From contig CAAGID010000037.1 in NCBI GenBank assembly GCA_900769815.1, forward strand, positions 23,737-87,736: a DNA stretch of 64,000 bases. Direction: 5' to 3'. Each line of letters starts with the position of its first letter. The first letter of the stretch is position 1. Made by a program: the position numbers and the translations under genes. Below, in pieces: positions 34,016-42,888 of this stretch. Below the pieces are notes generated by a model. That model was not told the DNA's origin, did not search any database, and saw only the letters and a program-made list of their open reading frames with translations. This DNA comes from Clostridia bacterium. Lineage in GTDB: Bacteria; Bacillota; Clostridia; Christensenellales; QALW01.

Positions 34016-35980
34016 ATGAAAATAACAAACGATATTATTTATATTGGTGTAAACGATCACGAAATTGATTTATTTGAAGGTCAGTACGTAGTGCCTAACG
34101 GTATGGCGTATAATTCTTACGTTATTATGGATGAAAAAATAGCCGTAATGGATACTGTTGACCAGAGCTTTACCCATCAGTGGCTTGATAATCTGCAGAA
34201 TGCACTTTCAGGAAGAAAGCCTGATTATCTTATCGTTCAGCATATGGAGCCTGACCATTCGGCAAATATTCAGAACTTTGTAAAAACGTATCCCGATGCA
34301 AAAATAGTTGCCTCAGATAAGGCTTTTAAGATGATGCAGAATTTCTTTGGCACAGATTTTAGTGAAAAGCAGATAGTTGTTAAAGAAAACTCAACTCTTT
34401 CCTTAGGTAAGCACACTTTAACCTTTATTACCGCACCTATGGTACACTGGCCTGAGGTTATCGTAACCTATGATGACGTTGATAAAGTGCTTTTCTCTGC
34501 TGACGGCTTTGGTAAATTCGGTGCTCTTGATGTCCAAGAAGACTGGGCTTGCGAGGCAAGAAGATATTATATTGGTATCGTAGGCAAGTACGGTGCACAG
34601 GTACAGAATCTTCTTAAAAAAGCATCAAACCTTGAAATTGAAAAAATTTGTCCTCTTCACGGTCCCATATTAACTGAAAATTTAGGGTACTACCTTAACC
34701 TTTATAATATATGGTCAAGTTACGAGCCTGAAGATGAGGGCGTTGTTATTGCATATACTTCAGTTTATGGCAACACCAAAAAGGCTGTAATGCAATTAGC
34801 TGAAAAGTTAAAAAGCAAGGGCTGTCCCAAGGTGGTTGTAAACGATCTTGCAAGATGCGATATGGCTGAGGCCGTTGAAGACGCTTTCAGATACAATAAG
34901 TTAGTTTTGGCAACCACAACTTATAATGCAGATATTTTCCCCTTTATGCGTGTTTTTATTGACCATCTTATCGAGCGTAATTATCAAAACCGCACCATTG
35001 CTTTTATTGAAAACGGCTCCTGGGCACCTATGGCAACAAAGGTTATGAAGGGAATGTTTGAAAACTCAAAAAATATAACCTATACCGAAAATACCGTTAA
35101 AATTATGTCGGCTTTAAATAAGGAAAGCTCTGAACAACTTGAAAAATTAGCCGATGAGCTTTCAATGGAATATCTCGCCCAAAAAGATGAAACGGCAAAC
35201 AAAAATGATATGACCGCACTTTTTAAAATCGGTTATGGCCTCTACGTAGTAACTTCTTTTGACGGTAAAAAGGATAATGGCTTAATTGTTAATACCGTTT
35301 CTCAGGTTACAAGTACGCCCAACAGAATTTCCGTTACTATCAATAAGGAAAACTATTCCCATCACGTTATAAAGCAGACGGGAAAAATGAATATCAACTG
35401 CTTAAGCGTTGATGCGCCCTTCTCTGTTTTTGAGCGTTTCGGATTCCAAAGCGGAAGAAACGTTGATAAATTTGACGGCTTTGACGCGCTTCATTCAGAT
35501 AACGGCTTAGCTTTCCTTAATAGATATATAAATGCCTTTATGTCACTTAAGGTTGAGCAGTACGTTGACCTTGATACACACGGTATGTTCATATGCACAG
35601 TTGATGAAATGAGAGTAATTTCCGATAGAGAAACTATGACCTATGCCTATTACCACGCTAACGTTAAGCCTAAGCCTCAGACGGCAGGCAAAAGCGGATA
35701 CGTATGTAAGATATGCGGATATATTTATGAAGGCGAAAATATGCCCGATGATTTTATTTGTCCTTTGTGTAAGCACGGGAAAGAGGATTTTGAGAAAATC
35801 AGCGATACGGAACAAGCACAAGCAGGCAAGTACGTTTGCAACGCTTGCGGTTATATTTATGACGAGGAAAAGGGCGACCCGGAAAACAATATAGCACCGG
35901 GAACAAAGTTTGAAGATTTGCCGGAAGACTATACTTGCCCCATGTGCAGCGTGAGCAAAAAACTGTTTTCAAAGAAATAA
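34016..35980 (+). CDS. Flavorubredoxin with flavin reductase and two rubredoxin domains
   Basis: A 654-residue flavodiiron protein reducing O2 or NO. Residues 1-240 are the metallo-beta-lactamase-like diiron domain with ligands in 'QHMEPDHSAN', 'VHWPEV', 'SADGFG' and 'PLHGPI'. Residues 245-395 are the flavodoxin domain ('AYTSVYGNTKKAV'). Residues 400-555 resemble a flavin-reductase FMN domain. Residues 561-604 are a short rubredoxin (two C-x-x-C) and 605-654 a full rubredoxin. Fused flavin reductase and rubredoxin are known in Clostridia; two rubredoxins in tandem is unusual. The start at 34016 follows GAGGTG; an in-frame GTG at 34007 overlaps it. Confidence 0.93.
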   Translation: MKITNDIIYIGVNDHEIDLFEGQYVVPNGMAYNSYVIMDEKIAVMDTVDQSFTHQWLDNLQNALSGRKPDYLIVQHMEPDHSANIQNFVKTYPDAKIVASDKAFKMMQNFFGTDFSEKQIVVKENSTLSLGKHTLTFITAPMVHWPEVIVTYDDVDKVLFSADGFGKFGALDVQEDWACEARRYYIGIVGKYGAQVQNLLKKASNLEIEKICPLHGPILTENLGYYLNLYNIWSSYEPEDEGVVIAYTSVYGNTKKAVMQLAEKLKSKGCPKVVVNDLARCDMAEAVEDAFRYNKLVLATTTYNADIFPFMRVFIDHLIERNYQNRTIAFIENGSWAPMATKVMKGMFENSKNITYTENTVKIMSALNKESSEQLEKLADELSMEYLAQKDETANKNDMTALFKIGYGLYVVTSFDGKKDNGLIVNTVSQVTSTPNRISVTINKENYSHHVIKQTGKMNINCLSVDAPFSVFERFGFQSGRNVDKFDGFDALHSDNGLAFLNRYINAFMSLKVEQYVDLDTHGMFICTVDEMRVISDRETMTYAYYHANVKPKPQTAGKSGYVCKICGYIYEGENMPDDFICPLCKHGKEDFEKISDTEQAQAGKYVCNACGYIYDEEKGDPENNIAPGTKFEDLPEDYTCPMCSVSKKLFSKK

Positions 35981-36001
35981 TATAAAAAGGAGATAAAAAT
36001 T

Positions 36002-36382
36002 ATGAACGAAACTAAATTCTTTATTTGTGAGCATTGCGGTAATATCGTTGGTATTATCCATAATGCAGGTGTACCTCTTATGTGCTGCGGTCAGAAGATG
36101 ACTGAGCTTAAGGCAGGCGTAAAGGAAGCAAGCCTTGAAAAACATATTCCCGTTGCCAAAGTTGAAGGCAATATCGTTAAGGTTGAAGTTGGCTCAGTAC
36201 TTCATCCTATGAGCGAGGAACATAATATTTCCTGGGTATATCTTTTAACTGATAAGGGCGGTCAACGTAAAAACCTTGAAGTAGGTAAGGACCCCGTTGT
36301 AACCTTTGCTTTAGCAGATGAAAAGCCAATTGCAGTTTATGCATATTGCAATCTCCACGGCTTGTGGAAAACAGAACTTTAA
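36002..36382 (+). CDS. dfx: Desulfoferrodoxin (superoxide reductase)
   Basis: A 126-residue enzyme reducing superoxide to hydrogen peroxide without making O2. The N-terminal desulforedoxin-like centre has four Cys ('CEHCG' and 'MCCGQ'). The catalytic iron site has the Glu-Lys-His ('EKHIPVAK'), 'HPMSEEH' and the 'CNLHG' Cys/His set. All ligands of the two-centre type are present. It lies 21 bp after the flavorubredoxin gene and is followed by a rubredoxin, its natural electron donor. Confidence 0.96.
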   Translation: MNETKFFICEHCGNIVGIIHNAGVPLMCCGQKMTELKAGVKEASLEKHIPVAKVEGNIVKVEVGSVLHPMSEEHNISWVYLLTDKGGQRKNLEVGKDPVVTFALADEKPIAVYAYCNLHGLWKTEL

Positions 36383-36400
36383 TGAAAGGAGAATTTATTT

Positions 36401-36556
36401 ATGAAATACGTTTGTGATGCTTGCGGATGGACTTATGACGAAGCTTTAGGCGATGCTGATTTAGGTATAGCTCCCGGCACAAAATTTGAGGATTTACCTG
36501 AAGATTTTGAGTGCCCTTTGTGCGGGGTAGGCAAAGATATGTTTTCTCAGGAGTAA
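36401..36556 (+). CDS. rd: Rubredoxin
   Basis: A 51-residue electron carrier. Two C-x-x-C-G knuckles ('CDACGW' and 'CPLCG') bind one iron, with the typical 'YDEALGD...IAPGTKFEDLPEDFECPLC' spacing. AAAGGAGAA precedes the ATG. It ends the operon and would donate electrons to the superoxide reductase and the flavorubredoxin. Its sequence is close to the last domain of the flavorubredoxin, e.g. 'APGTKFEDLPED' is shared. Confidence 0.95.
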   Translation: MKYVCDACGWTYDEALGDADLGIAPGTKFEDLPEDFECPLCGVGKDMFSQE

Positions 36557-36610
36557 TCGAGCACGAAAAATCTTGAAACAGTGTGTTGTGGTAACCGTGA
36601 ACGCTTAGTA

Positions 36611-36932
36611 ATTTACGAAACGTGTAAACTCCTTTGCGTTCAGAACATTACACCTTTGATTTTTAAGCTTTTTTGCACTCTTTGCACTGTGAAATGCAAA
36701 ATAATAAGCTCCTATAAGGAGCTCAGAGCACTGACAAACCCTTACAAACATATACCCCTGCAAGAATTTTGCAGGGGTATATTTCCTTCGTTGCATTCAC
36801 TTGCAAAATTTGGTCATTTACGTCTGTGTAAACTCCCTCTTTTGCAAGTTCTGCGCCTTGACTTGCAAGGGTTTCTCGAACTCTGGCAGTCTGCTGACTT
36901 TGTCAGCAGACTGAAGCTCCTATAAGGAGCTT
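36611..36932. repeat. Two direct hairpin modules in a gene-free stretch
   Basis: Fills most of 36557-36959, which has no gene. ATTTACG-n4-GTGTAAACTCC occurs at about 36611 and 36818. Each copy runs into a hairpin AGCTCCTATAAGGAGCT (36707-36723 and 36915-36931). Between and inside lie two 12-bp perfect stems: 36752-36763 with 36769-36780 and 36887-36898 with 36902-36913. The last AGCTCC hairpin is followed by TTTTATTTTC and can act as a terminator. Confidence 0.6.
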
Positions 36933-36959
36933 TTATTTTCTTAATTTTAAAATAATAGT

Positions 36960-36987
36960 TTGACATTTTTTGATAAAGTAATATAAT
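36960..36987 (+). promoter_or_regulatory. Promoter of the EamA transporter gene
   Basis: TTGACA (36960-36965), 16-bp spacer, TATAAT (36982-36987). Confidence 0.8.
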
Positions 36988-37036
36988 TAGCATGTGTTTT
37001 TAAAACGTACTATTTTAATTTAGAAAGTGATTTATT

Positions 37037-37912
37037 ATGAAAAAAGGTTATTTATACGCCGCTATTTCTATCTTCTGTTGGTCAACGGTGGCAACGGTAA
37101 CGAAACTTTTACTTACAAGTTTAAATAACTTTCAACTTTTATGGGTAAGTTCCTTTTTTGCTGCTCTTTTTTTGTTTTTTATAAATCTTTTTACGGGCAA
37201 ATTAAAAAAATTAAAAGAGTATTCAATAAAGGATTTTGTAATTTCTATATTGATAGGCTTGCCGGGAACGTTTTTCTATTATATATTCTATTACTTTGGC
37301 GCTTCACAGATGAACGCATCAGAAGCGTTTATAATCAACTATCTTTGGCCTATAATGAGCGTTGTTTTCGCAATTATAATTTTAAAGGATAAATTAAACT
37401 TCCGTAAGGCTCTAGCTATTCTTTTATCGTTCTCGGGTATTATAATCATTATGCTTGGTAAACAACAAGGTGAGGCAAGCAGCAACTTTATTTTAGGTGC
37501 AATATCCTGTATTTTAGGTGCAGTTTCTTACGGAGCGTTTACTGCTTTAAATAGAAAGTATACTTATGATAAAAGTCTTTCAATGATGAATAACTATACC
37601 TTAACTTTCATACTTACCACAATCATTAACGGTGTTATGGGTAATCTTTTTGTGCCTACACCTATTCAGGCATTGGGTATGGCATGGAACGGAATGTTCA
37701 CAATGGCAGTTCCAAGCGTTCTGTGGATTCTGGCTCTTCAACTTGGTAAGACGGAGAAGATTTCAAACCTTGCATATATTACACCCTTTTTGTCAACTAT
37801 ATGGGTAGTGCTTTTCTTGCACGATAAATTAAGTCCTTATTATATAATCGGATTTATTGTTATTATATGCGGAATTTTAATTCAACTAAAAAAGGAAAAA
37901 AATACAAAATAA
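37037..37912 (+). CDS. EamA/DMT-family transporter
   Basis: A 291-residue membrane protein with ten hydrophobic segments arranged as two EamA repeats (about residues 3-135 and 150-287). The N-terminal 'AAISIFCWSTVATVTKLLL' and 'EAFIINYLWPIMSVVFA' blocks are typical. It would export or import a small metabolite such as an amino acid, nucleoside or sugar. The substrate cannot be inferred. It is monocistronic with its own promoter and a bidirectional terminator. Confidence 0.9.
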   Translation: MKKGYLYAAISIFCWSTVATVTKLLLTSLNNFQLLWVSSFFAALFLFFINLFTGKLKKLKEYSIKDFVISILIGLPGTFFYYIFYYFGASQMNASEAFIINYLWPIMSVVFAIIILKDKLNFRKALAILLSFSGIIIIMLGKQQGEASSNFILGAISCILGAVSYGAFTALNRKYTYDKSLSMMNNYTLTFILTTIINGVMGNLFVPTPIQALGMAWNGMFTMAVPSVLWILALQLGKTEKISNLAYITPFLSTIWVVLFLHDKLSPYYIIGFIVIICGILIQLKKEKNTK

Positions 37913-37936
37913 AAACTCGGAAAATTTCCGAGTTTT
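37912..37936. terminator. Bidirectional terminator
   Basis: AAAACTCGG (37912-37920) pairs with CCGAGTTTT (37928-37936), with A and T runs on the two sides, between convergent genes. Confidence 0.85.
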
Positions 37937-37940
37937 TTTA

Positions 37941-38837
37941 TTAAATATATTTATCCATAATTTCTTTTATAGAATATTCATCCTTGGCATCGGGACGGGC
38001 TTCCTTAAAAAGCTCCCATTTCTCAACGTGAACTGCAGTTGCATCGGGGGGAAGATGATATAAGGGGGATAGCGTTTCACACTCCGTCATAAAATCACAG
38101 CAGTAGGTTTCAAAGGAAACGCCTAAATCGGGATAAACTGCATCGGGCTCAACAGGATAGCGTTTAATAAAGAGGCAATCCTTATTAAAAAGTCCCATCC
38201 AGCCTTGCTGGTTATCCATACCGATTTTAAATAACTTTTCATTTTTAGGCTCATTACTTATCGTAATATATTTTTCGCCCCAATAAACGCGGGGGTCGTT
38301 AAGGTCGGTGTATGCCCAAAGTGCAATTCTTCGGTTAGGTAAATACTGATGATATTTTTCAGGCTCAGGGATAATTTCAAGACCGCCCTTATCACAAACT
38401 GTAATAGCCCAGGCGGCAAGGTCAACGTCCCAAGCACCGATATTGGTGATGCGGTGTTCAACTGTAACGCGGGAGGAATCTTCAGCTAAAGTAATTACTA
38501 TCTCTTTCTGTATTCTTGCAAGCTCCTCTGCATCAGGAGTAACTGTAACGGATGCACCGTCAATAGTATATTTTACGGGGAAGTTATCTGCAACGTACGT
38601 TCTTGGATAAGCCTCAGGTGCTGCCCAAAGTCTGTGTCCGCCATAAACTTTCCATTCATCTCCGCCTGTAGTACCTATATGGTCTTCCTTTTCACAGAAC
38701 ATATTTTCTCCGTCGATAAATGAATAACGGATAATTCTGGGTCCAACCTCAAGTGTAATTACGAGCTGAATAATTCCGTTTTCCATAAACAAACATTTGT
38801 CCCAACCTGCATAGGGTGCTTCGTAGATTTTTATCAT
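37941..38837 (-). CDS. DUF4380/galactose-mutarotase-like protein
   Basis: A 298-residue protein with the beta-sandwich pattern of the galactose mutarotase superfamily as in DUF4380: 'LEVGPRIIRYSF', 'GGHRLWAAPEAYPRTY', 'VTVEHRITNIG', 'WAITVCDKGG' and 'QQGWMGLFNKDCLFIKRYP'. No signal peptide. It probably binds a carbohydrate; enzymatic activity is uncertain. It is 11 bp downstream of the metallophosphoesterase gene in the same direction. Confidence 0.7.
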   Translation of the reverse strand: MIKIYEAPYAGWDKCLFMENGIIQLVITLEVGPRIIRYSFIDGENMFCEKEDHIGTTGGDEWKVYGGHRLWAAPEAYPRTYVADNFPVKYTIDGASVTVTPDAEELARIQKEIVITLAEDSSRVTVEHRITNIGAWDVDLAAWAITVCDKGGLEIIPEPEKYHQYLPNRRIALWAYTDLNDPRVYWGEKYITISNEPKNEKLFKIGMDNQQGWMGLFNKDCLFIKRYPVEPDAVYPDLGVSFETYCCDFMTECETLSPLYHLPPDATAVHVEKWELFKEARPDAKDEYSIKEIMDKYI

Positions 38838-38848
38838 ATAATTCTCCT

Positions 38849-39532
38849 TTATTTTACCTCACGCAATGAAAAATCAATCATATCGCAGGAGGATAGTATA
38901 TAAGTTATATTATTTCTTTCAATAATTTCAGCTTCCAATTTATTTACGCCATGCAAGTGCCCGTAAACGCAGTATTTAACATTAAATTCCTCCATTTTAG
39001 GCACGAATTGGTTAAACTTAACTTTGTTTATTACAGGCGGATAGTGAAGCATCATAATTAAAGTGGAGTTTTCGTCCATCAGCTTTTGTGCGGCAGTTAA
39101 GGTAAGCTCAAGGCGAATTTGCTCACGGGCGAAGATTTTTTTGTCTTCCTCCGTATTGCTTTCCATCCAACCGCGTGTGCCTGCAAAAACATAATCGCCT
39201 ATTTTTATGGCGTCATTTTGTAAAACGAACATATTTTCAGGCAAAGCCTCACGAACCCGCGAAACGCTTGACCACCAAAAATCGTGATTTCCGCGGATAA
39301 GAATTTTCTTACCGGGAAGCTCGCCTATTGCGTGAAGGTCAGGTATCGCCTGATTTAAGTGCATCGCCCAGGAAATATCCCCTGCAATTAAAACAATATC
39401 CTCGTCCGTTACCTTTTTAAGCCAATCTTCTTTAATTTTCTCAAAATGACCTTCCCACTTTGCACCGAACATATCCATTGTTTTATCCATTGTGCCAGGT
39501 AAGTGCAGGTCAGAAACTGTAAATATTTTCAT
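38849..39532 (-). CDS. Metallophosphoesterase (calcineurin-like)
   Basis: A 227-residue cytosolic phosphoesterase. The dimetal motifs are present: 'SDLHLPG' (D-x-H), 'IAGDISWA' (G-D), 'RGNHDFWW' (G-N-H-D), 'MLHYPP' (H) and 'YGHLHG' (G-H-x-H). The 'W' rich 'DFWWSSVSRVREALP' insert is shared with the YkuE/YfcE-like group. The physiological substrate is unknown. It precedes the DUF4380-like gene. Confidence 0.92.
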   Translation of the reverse strand: MKIFTVSDLHLPGTMDKTMDMFGAKWEGHFEKIKEDWLKKVTDEDIVLIAGDISWAMHLNQAIPDLHAIGELPGKKILIRGNHDFWWSSVSRVREALPENMFVLQNDAIKIGDYVFAGTRGWMESNTEEDKKIFAREQIRLELTLTAAQKLMDENSTLIMMLHYPPVINKVKFNQFVPKMEEFNVKYCVYGHLHGVNKLEAEIIERNNITYILSSCDMIDFSLREVK

Positions 39533-39613
39533 TTTTACCCTCTCAATATGTAATATAATATCATAAATCCATTAAATTTTCAATATATTTATTAAAAAAA
39601 TATAAGAGGAATA

Positions 39614-40543
39614 ATGATGGAATTTATTTTTTTAAATAAAAACGATACTTATAAATTAGATGAAAATCTTAACTTATCTCTTGCACGGAACAGAGAAATT
39701 CTTTTTACCCAAAAACTTGATAAAAGAAAGCCTCTTTGCTTTTCGGCAGATATTGATGACCGCGGTGCTATTCACGTAGGTGCAGTGTTTAAAGGGGCAA
39801 TATCATATATTGTATATAATAACGGTAAGATAAACAACTTGCATCTTATGCATTTGCCTGAAAATTTTTCCGTTACGAGCCTTATCATTAACTGTGAAGA
39901 CAATCTTCGCCTTAATTACTGCGTAAAATCGCCTATGGGCTGTGCGGTGATTGAATACTCTAAAAAAGGCGAAAACTGGGCAGGAAAAAATATTTATACC
40001 TGTAGAGAGGAGTTAGTTTTAAAATACGTTAAGAAGAACAAAAATCAGTGCTATACCGTTAAAAAGGACAACAATTCATATATATTGATAAATGCATATG
40101 AGCCGGACAAAGAGATATTTTCTTCATTTAGCCCCATAGAAGACGTGCAGGGGGTTTTTGACGGTGCAGTATGGATAAATTCGGGCTGTGCCTACTTTAA
40201 CGGAGGCGAGATAGCTAAAGGCAGTAAAATATTTGCACCTGATATGAAGCGTGTTTTAATAAAAAACAACAACATATTAAAAGAGTATTCCCTTGAAAAC
40301 GGATATTCGGGGGAAGCGGAAATCGATATTGATTCACGGGAATATATATTATGTGTACCAAAAAACGATAAGCGTAAAATAGTTTCGAACCCTTTCCCAA
40401 ATTTAAAATGGGAAATGCAGATGAAAAAGGGCATAGCCGAGGAGGTATATATGCACCAAAGAGCAATATTCCAGATGCAGGCTGAATTAAAAAATCTCCG
40501 TGCAACCATAAAGCGTCTTGAAGATATAGTGAAAAACAAATGA
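39614..40543 (+). CDS. Hypothetical protein with C-terminal coiled coil
   Basis: A 309-residue protein with no signal peptide or membrane segment. The first 260 residues alternate beta-strand-like blocks with 'DxRGAIHVGAVFKGAISY' type repeats, resembling a degenerate propeller. Residues 270-309 form a coiled coil ('EEVYMHQRAIFQMQAELKNLRATIKRLEDIV'). I do not recognise the family. AGAGGAA precedes the two adjacent ATG codons (39614 and 39617). It is upstream of groES but separated by a CIRCE-controlled promoter. Confidence 0.65.
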   Translation: MMEFIFLNKNDTYKLDENLNLSLARNREILFTQKLDKRKPLCFSADIDDRGAIHVGAVFKGAISYIVYNNGKINNLHLMHLPENFSVTSLIINCEDNLRLNYCVKSPMGCAVIEYSKKGENWAGKNIYTCREELVLKYVKKNKNQCYTVKKDNNSYILINAYEPDKEIFSSFSPIEDVQGVFDGAVWINSGCAYFNGGEIAKGSKIFAPDMKRVLIKNNNILKEYSLENGYSGEAEIDIDSREYILCVPKNDKRKIVSNPFPNLKWEMQMKKGIAEEVYMHQRAIFQMQAELKNLRATIKRLEDIVKNK

Positions 40544-40641
40544 AAATTGCTTAAATTCCAAAAACTTGAGAAAACAAGAGAAAAACAGAGTATTTAAGAG
40601 AAAATCACATAAAATCGCCCATAAATATCACAGTATAAGAA

Positions 40642-40670
40642 TTGCAATTTTTGGATAAAATAAGTATCAT
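40642..40670 (+). promoter_or_regulatory. groESL promoter
   Basis: TTGCAA (40642-40647), 17-bp spacer, TATCAT (40665-40670), immediately upstream of the CIRCE element. Confidence 0.75.
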
Positions 40671-40677
40671 ATGAGTG

Positions 40678-40704
40678 TTAGCACTCAAAAGGCAAGAGTG
40701 CTAA
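40678..40704. promoter_or_regulatory. CIRCE operator (HrcA binding site)
   Basis: TTAGCACTC-N9-GAGTGCTAA, a perfect match to the CIRCE consensus, at the start of the groESL transcript. HrcA repression relieved by heat shock is expected. Confidence 0.97.
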
Positions 40705-40724
40705 AACTGAAAGGATGTGTTTAT

Positions 40725-41000
40725 ATGAAAATATCGCCATTATTTGACAAAGTCGTAATTAAAAACTGCGAAGCAGAGGAAACCACAAAGAGCGGAATCG
40801 TGCTTACAGGTACTGCAAAGGAGAAGCCTCAGTTTGCAGAAGTTATTGCAGTTGGTCCCGGCACAAAGGACGTTACAATGCAGGTTGCAGTTGGTCAGAA
40901 GGTTGTTTACAGCCAGTATGCAGGTACCAACGTTAAGCTTGACGGCAGTGAATATATTGTAATCAGTCAGAATGATATTTTAGGTATCATTGAAGATTAA
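40725..41000 (+). CDS. groES: Co-chaperonin GroES
   Basis: A 91-residue ring lid for GroEL. 'ISPLFDKVVIKNCEAEETTKSGIVL' opens the fold and contains the mobile loop, followed by 'VGPGTKDV...GQKVVYSQYAGTNVKLDG'. The ATG at 40725 follows AAAGGATG; the longer frame from 40671 crosses the CIRCE element. groEL follows by 14 bp. Confidence 0.97.
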   Translation: MKISPLFDKVVIKNCEAEETTKSGIVLTGTAKEKPQFAEVIAVGPGTKDVTMQVAVGQKVVYSQYAGTNVKLDGSEYIVISQNDILGIIED

Positions 41001-41014
41001 GGAGGAAATAAAAA

Positions 41015-42640
41015 ATGGCAAAACAGTTTAAATACGGAGAAGAAGCCCGCAGAGCTCTTCAGACAGGTGTAGATATTTTAGCAGACACCGTAAAAATCAC
41101 TTTAGGTCCCAAGGGCAGAAACGTAGTTCTTGATAAGAAATACGGTGCTCCCCTTATCAATAATGACGGCGTAACCATCGCAAAGGAAATTGAGCTGGAA
41201 GACCCCTTTGAGAATATGGGTGCTCAGCTTGTAAAAGAAGTTTCAGTTAAAACAAACGATATTGCAGGTGACGGTACCACTACTGCCGCAGTTCTTGCAC
41301 AAGCTATCTTCCGTGAGGGTGCAAAGAACGTTGCCGCAGGAGCAAACCCGATGGTATTAAGAAAAGGTATTCTTTCTGCCGTTGAAGTTGCAGTTGAAGA
41401 ATTAAAGAATATTTCTAAGCCCATTGAAAACAAGAATTCCATCGCACAGGTTGCTTCAATTTCAGCAGGCGATAAGGAAATCGGCGGTCTTATTGCCGAT
41501 GCTATGGAAAAGGTTGGCACTGACGGTGTTATCACGGTTGAAGAATCAAAGACTATGAAAACTGAGCTTGGCTTAGTTGAAGGTATGCAGTTCGACCGCG
41601 GTTATGCTTCACCTTATATGGCAACCGATATGGATAAGATGGAAGCAGTTTTAGATAATCCCCTTATCTTTATTACCGATAAGAAGATCACAAACATTCA
41701 GGAAATCCTTCCTGTTTTAGAGCAGATTGTTCAGATGGGCAAGAAGCTTTTAATCATTGCTGACGATATCGAAAGCGAGCCTCTTGCAACTTTAGTTGTA
41801 AACAAGCTTCGTGGCACTTTCAACGTTGTTGCAGTAAAAGCTCCCGGCTTTGGCGACAGAAGAAAGGCTATGCTTCAGGACATCGCTATTTTAACAGGCG
41901 GTACAGTTATTTCTGAAGAGCTTGGTTATGAGCTTAAGGATGCTACCATTGATATGCTCGGCACTGCACGTCTTGTTAAGGTTGACAAAGAAAACACCAC
42001 AATCGTTGAGGGTGCAGGCTCAAAGGAAGAAATTTCAGCACGTGTTCAGTCCATAAAGGCACAGATTCAGGAAACCACCAGCGATTATGACAGAGAGAAG
42101 CTTCACGAACGTCTTGCAAAGCTTGCAGGCGGTGTAGCGGTTGTTCAGGTTGGTGCTGCAACTGAAGTTGAAATGAAGGAAAAGAAGCTTCGAATTGAAG
42201 ATGCTCTTGCCGCAACAAAGGCAGCTGTTGAAGAGGGTATCGTACCCGGCGGCGGTGTAGCACTTCTTTCGGTTGCTCCTGCAGTTAAAGCTCATATGGA
42301 TACTTTATCAGGCGACGAAAAGACAGGTGCAGCAATTGTTCTTCGTGCTATCGAAGAGCCTATGCGTCAGATTGCTCTTAACGCAGGTCTTGAAGGCTCA
42401 GTAATCGTACAGAAGGTTCTTGAAAATGCTGACCCCAACTTCGGTTACGATGCCGCAAACGATGAATATTGCAATATGGTTGAAAAGGGTATCATCGACC
42501 CCACTAAGGTTAGCCGTACTGCACTTACCAATGCTGCAAGCGTTGTTTCCACAATGCTTACAACAGAATGCCTCGTTGCAGATATTCCTGCACCTGAAGC
42601 TCCTGCAGCTCCTGCCGGCGGAATGGACGGAATGTACTAA
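41015..42640 (+). CDS. groEL: Chaperonin GroEL
   Basis: A 541-residue ATP-dependent folding chamber. Family blocks 'ITLGPKGRNVVLDKKYGAP', 'VGTDGVITVEESK', 'AVKAPGFGDRRKAMLQD' and 'GIVPGGGVALL' are intact. The C-terminus ends with a short Gly-Met tail (GGMDGMY). Length and start are normal (AGGAGG before the ATG). It is followed by a structured repeat whose first hairpin acts as a terminator. Confidence 0.98.
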   Translation: MAKQFKYGEEARRALQTGVDILADTVKITLGPKGRNVVLDKKYGAPLINNDGVTIAKEIELEDPFENMGAQLVKEVSVKTNDIAGDGTTTAAVLAQAIFREGAKNVAAGANPMVLRKGILSAVEVAVEELKNISKPIENKNSIAQVASISAGDKEIGGLIADAMEKVGTDGVITVEESKTMKTELGLVEGMQFDRGYASPYMATDMDKMEAVLDNPLIFITDKKITNIQEILPVLEQIVQMGKKLLIIADDIESEPLATLVVNKLRGTFNVVAVKAPGFGDRRKAMLQDIAILTGGTVISEELGYELKDATIDMLGTARLVKVDKENTTIVEGAGSKEEISARVQSIKAQIQETTSDYDREKLHERLAKLAGGVAVVQVGAATEVEMKEKKLRIEDALAATKAAVEEGIVPGGGVALLSVAPAVKAHMDTLSGDEKTGAAIVLRAIEEPMRQIALNAGLEGSVIVQKVLENADPNFGYDAANDEYCNMVEKGIIDPTKVSRTALTNAASVVSTMLTTECLVADIPAPEAPAAPAGGMDGMY

Positions 42641-42660
42641 AATTAAAAGGAGAGAAAATA

Positions 42661-42835
42661 GGCCAAGTATCCTTATGGGTACTTGGCCAGTTTTATTCGC
42701 TTCAGGCGAGTTGTATTGCTTCGTAGTGATATTCGGCTAACGCCGAGTGGTATTATCTTTGGCAGTTTATGGCGAATAAAAGACCACTGAAACCACAAGG
42801 TTTCAATAACACTATTGCAAATCAATAATATCACT
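42661..42835 (+). repeat. Structured multi-hairpin repeat, copy 2 (after groEL)
   Basis: Gene-free stretch 42641-42888. Layout as in copy 1: a terminator-like hairpin GGCCAAGTA...TACTTGGCC with a CCTTATGG core (42661-42688); a 10-bp long-range stem TTTTATTCGC/GCGAATAAAA (42691-42700 with 42772-42781) enclosing hairpins such as CGGC-TAAC-GCCG; then GAAACC-ACAA-GGTTTC and a TATTG/CAATA hairpin followed by ATATCAC. Confidence 0.7.
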
Positions 42836-42839
42836 CTAC

Positions 42840-42868
42840 TTGTTTATTTATGCTTAATATGGTATAAT
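42840..42868 (+). promoter_or_regulatory. Promoter of the DUF4304-like gene
   Basis: TTGTTT (42840-42845), 17-bp spacer, TATAAT (42863-42868). Confidence 0.65.
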
Positions 42869-42888
42869 GTCTGTAAGGTGGTGATACA

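Noticed and set aside
36581..36925. 114-codon open frame
   Set aside because: It covers the duplicated hairpin module and is Cys/Leu-rich by chance, with no ribosome binding site.
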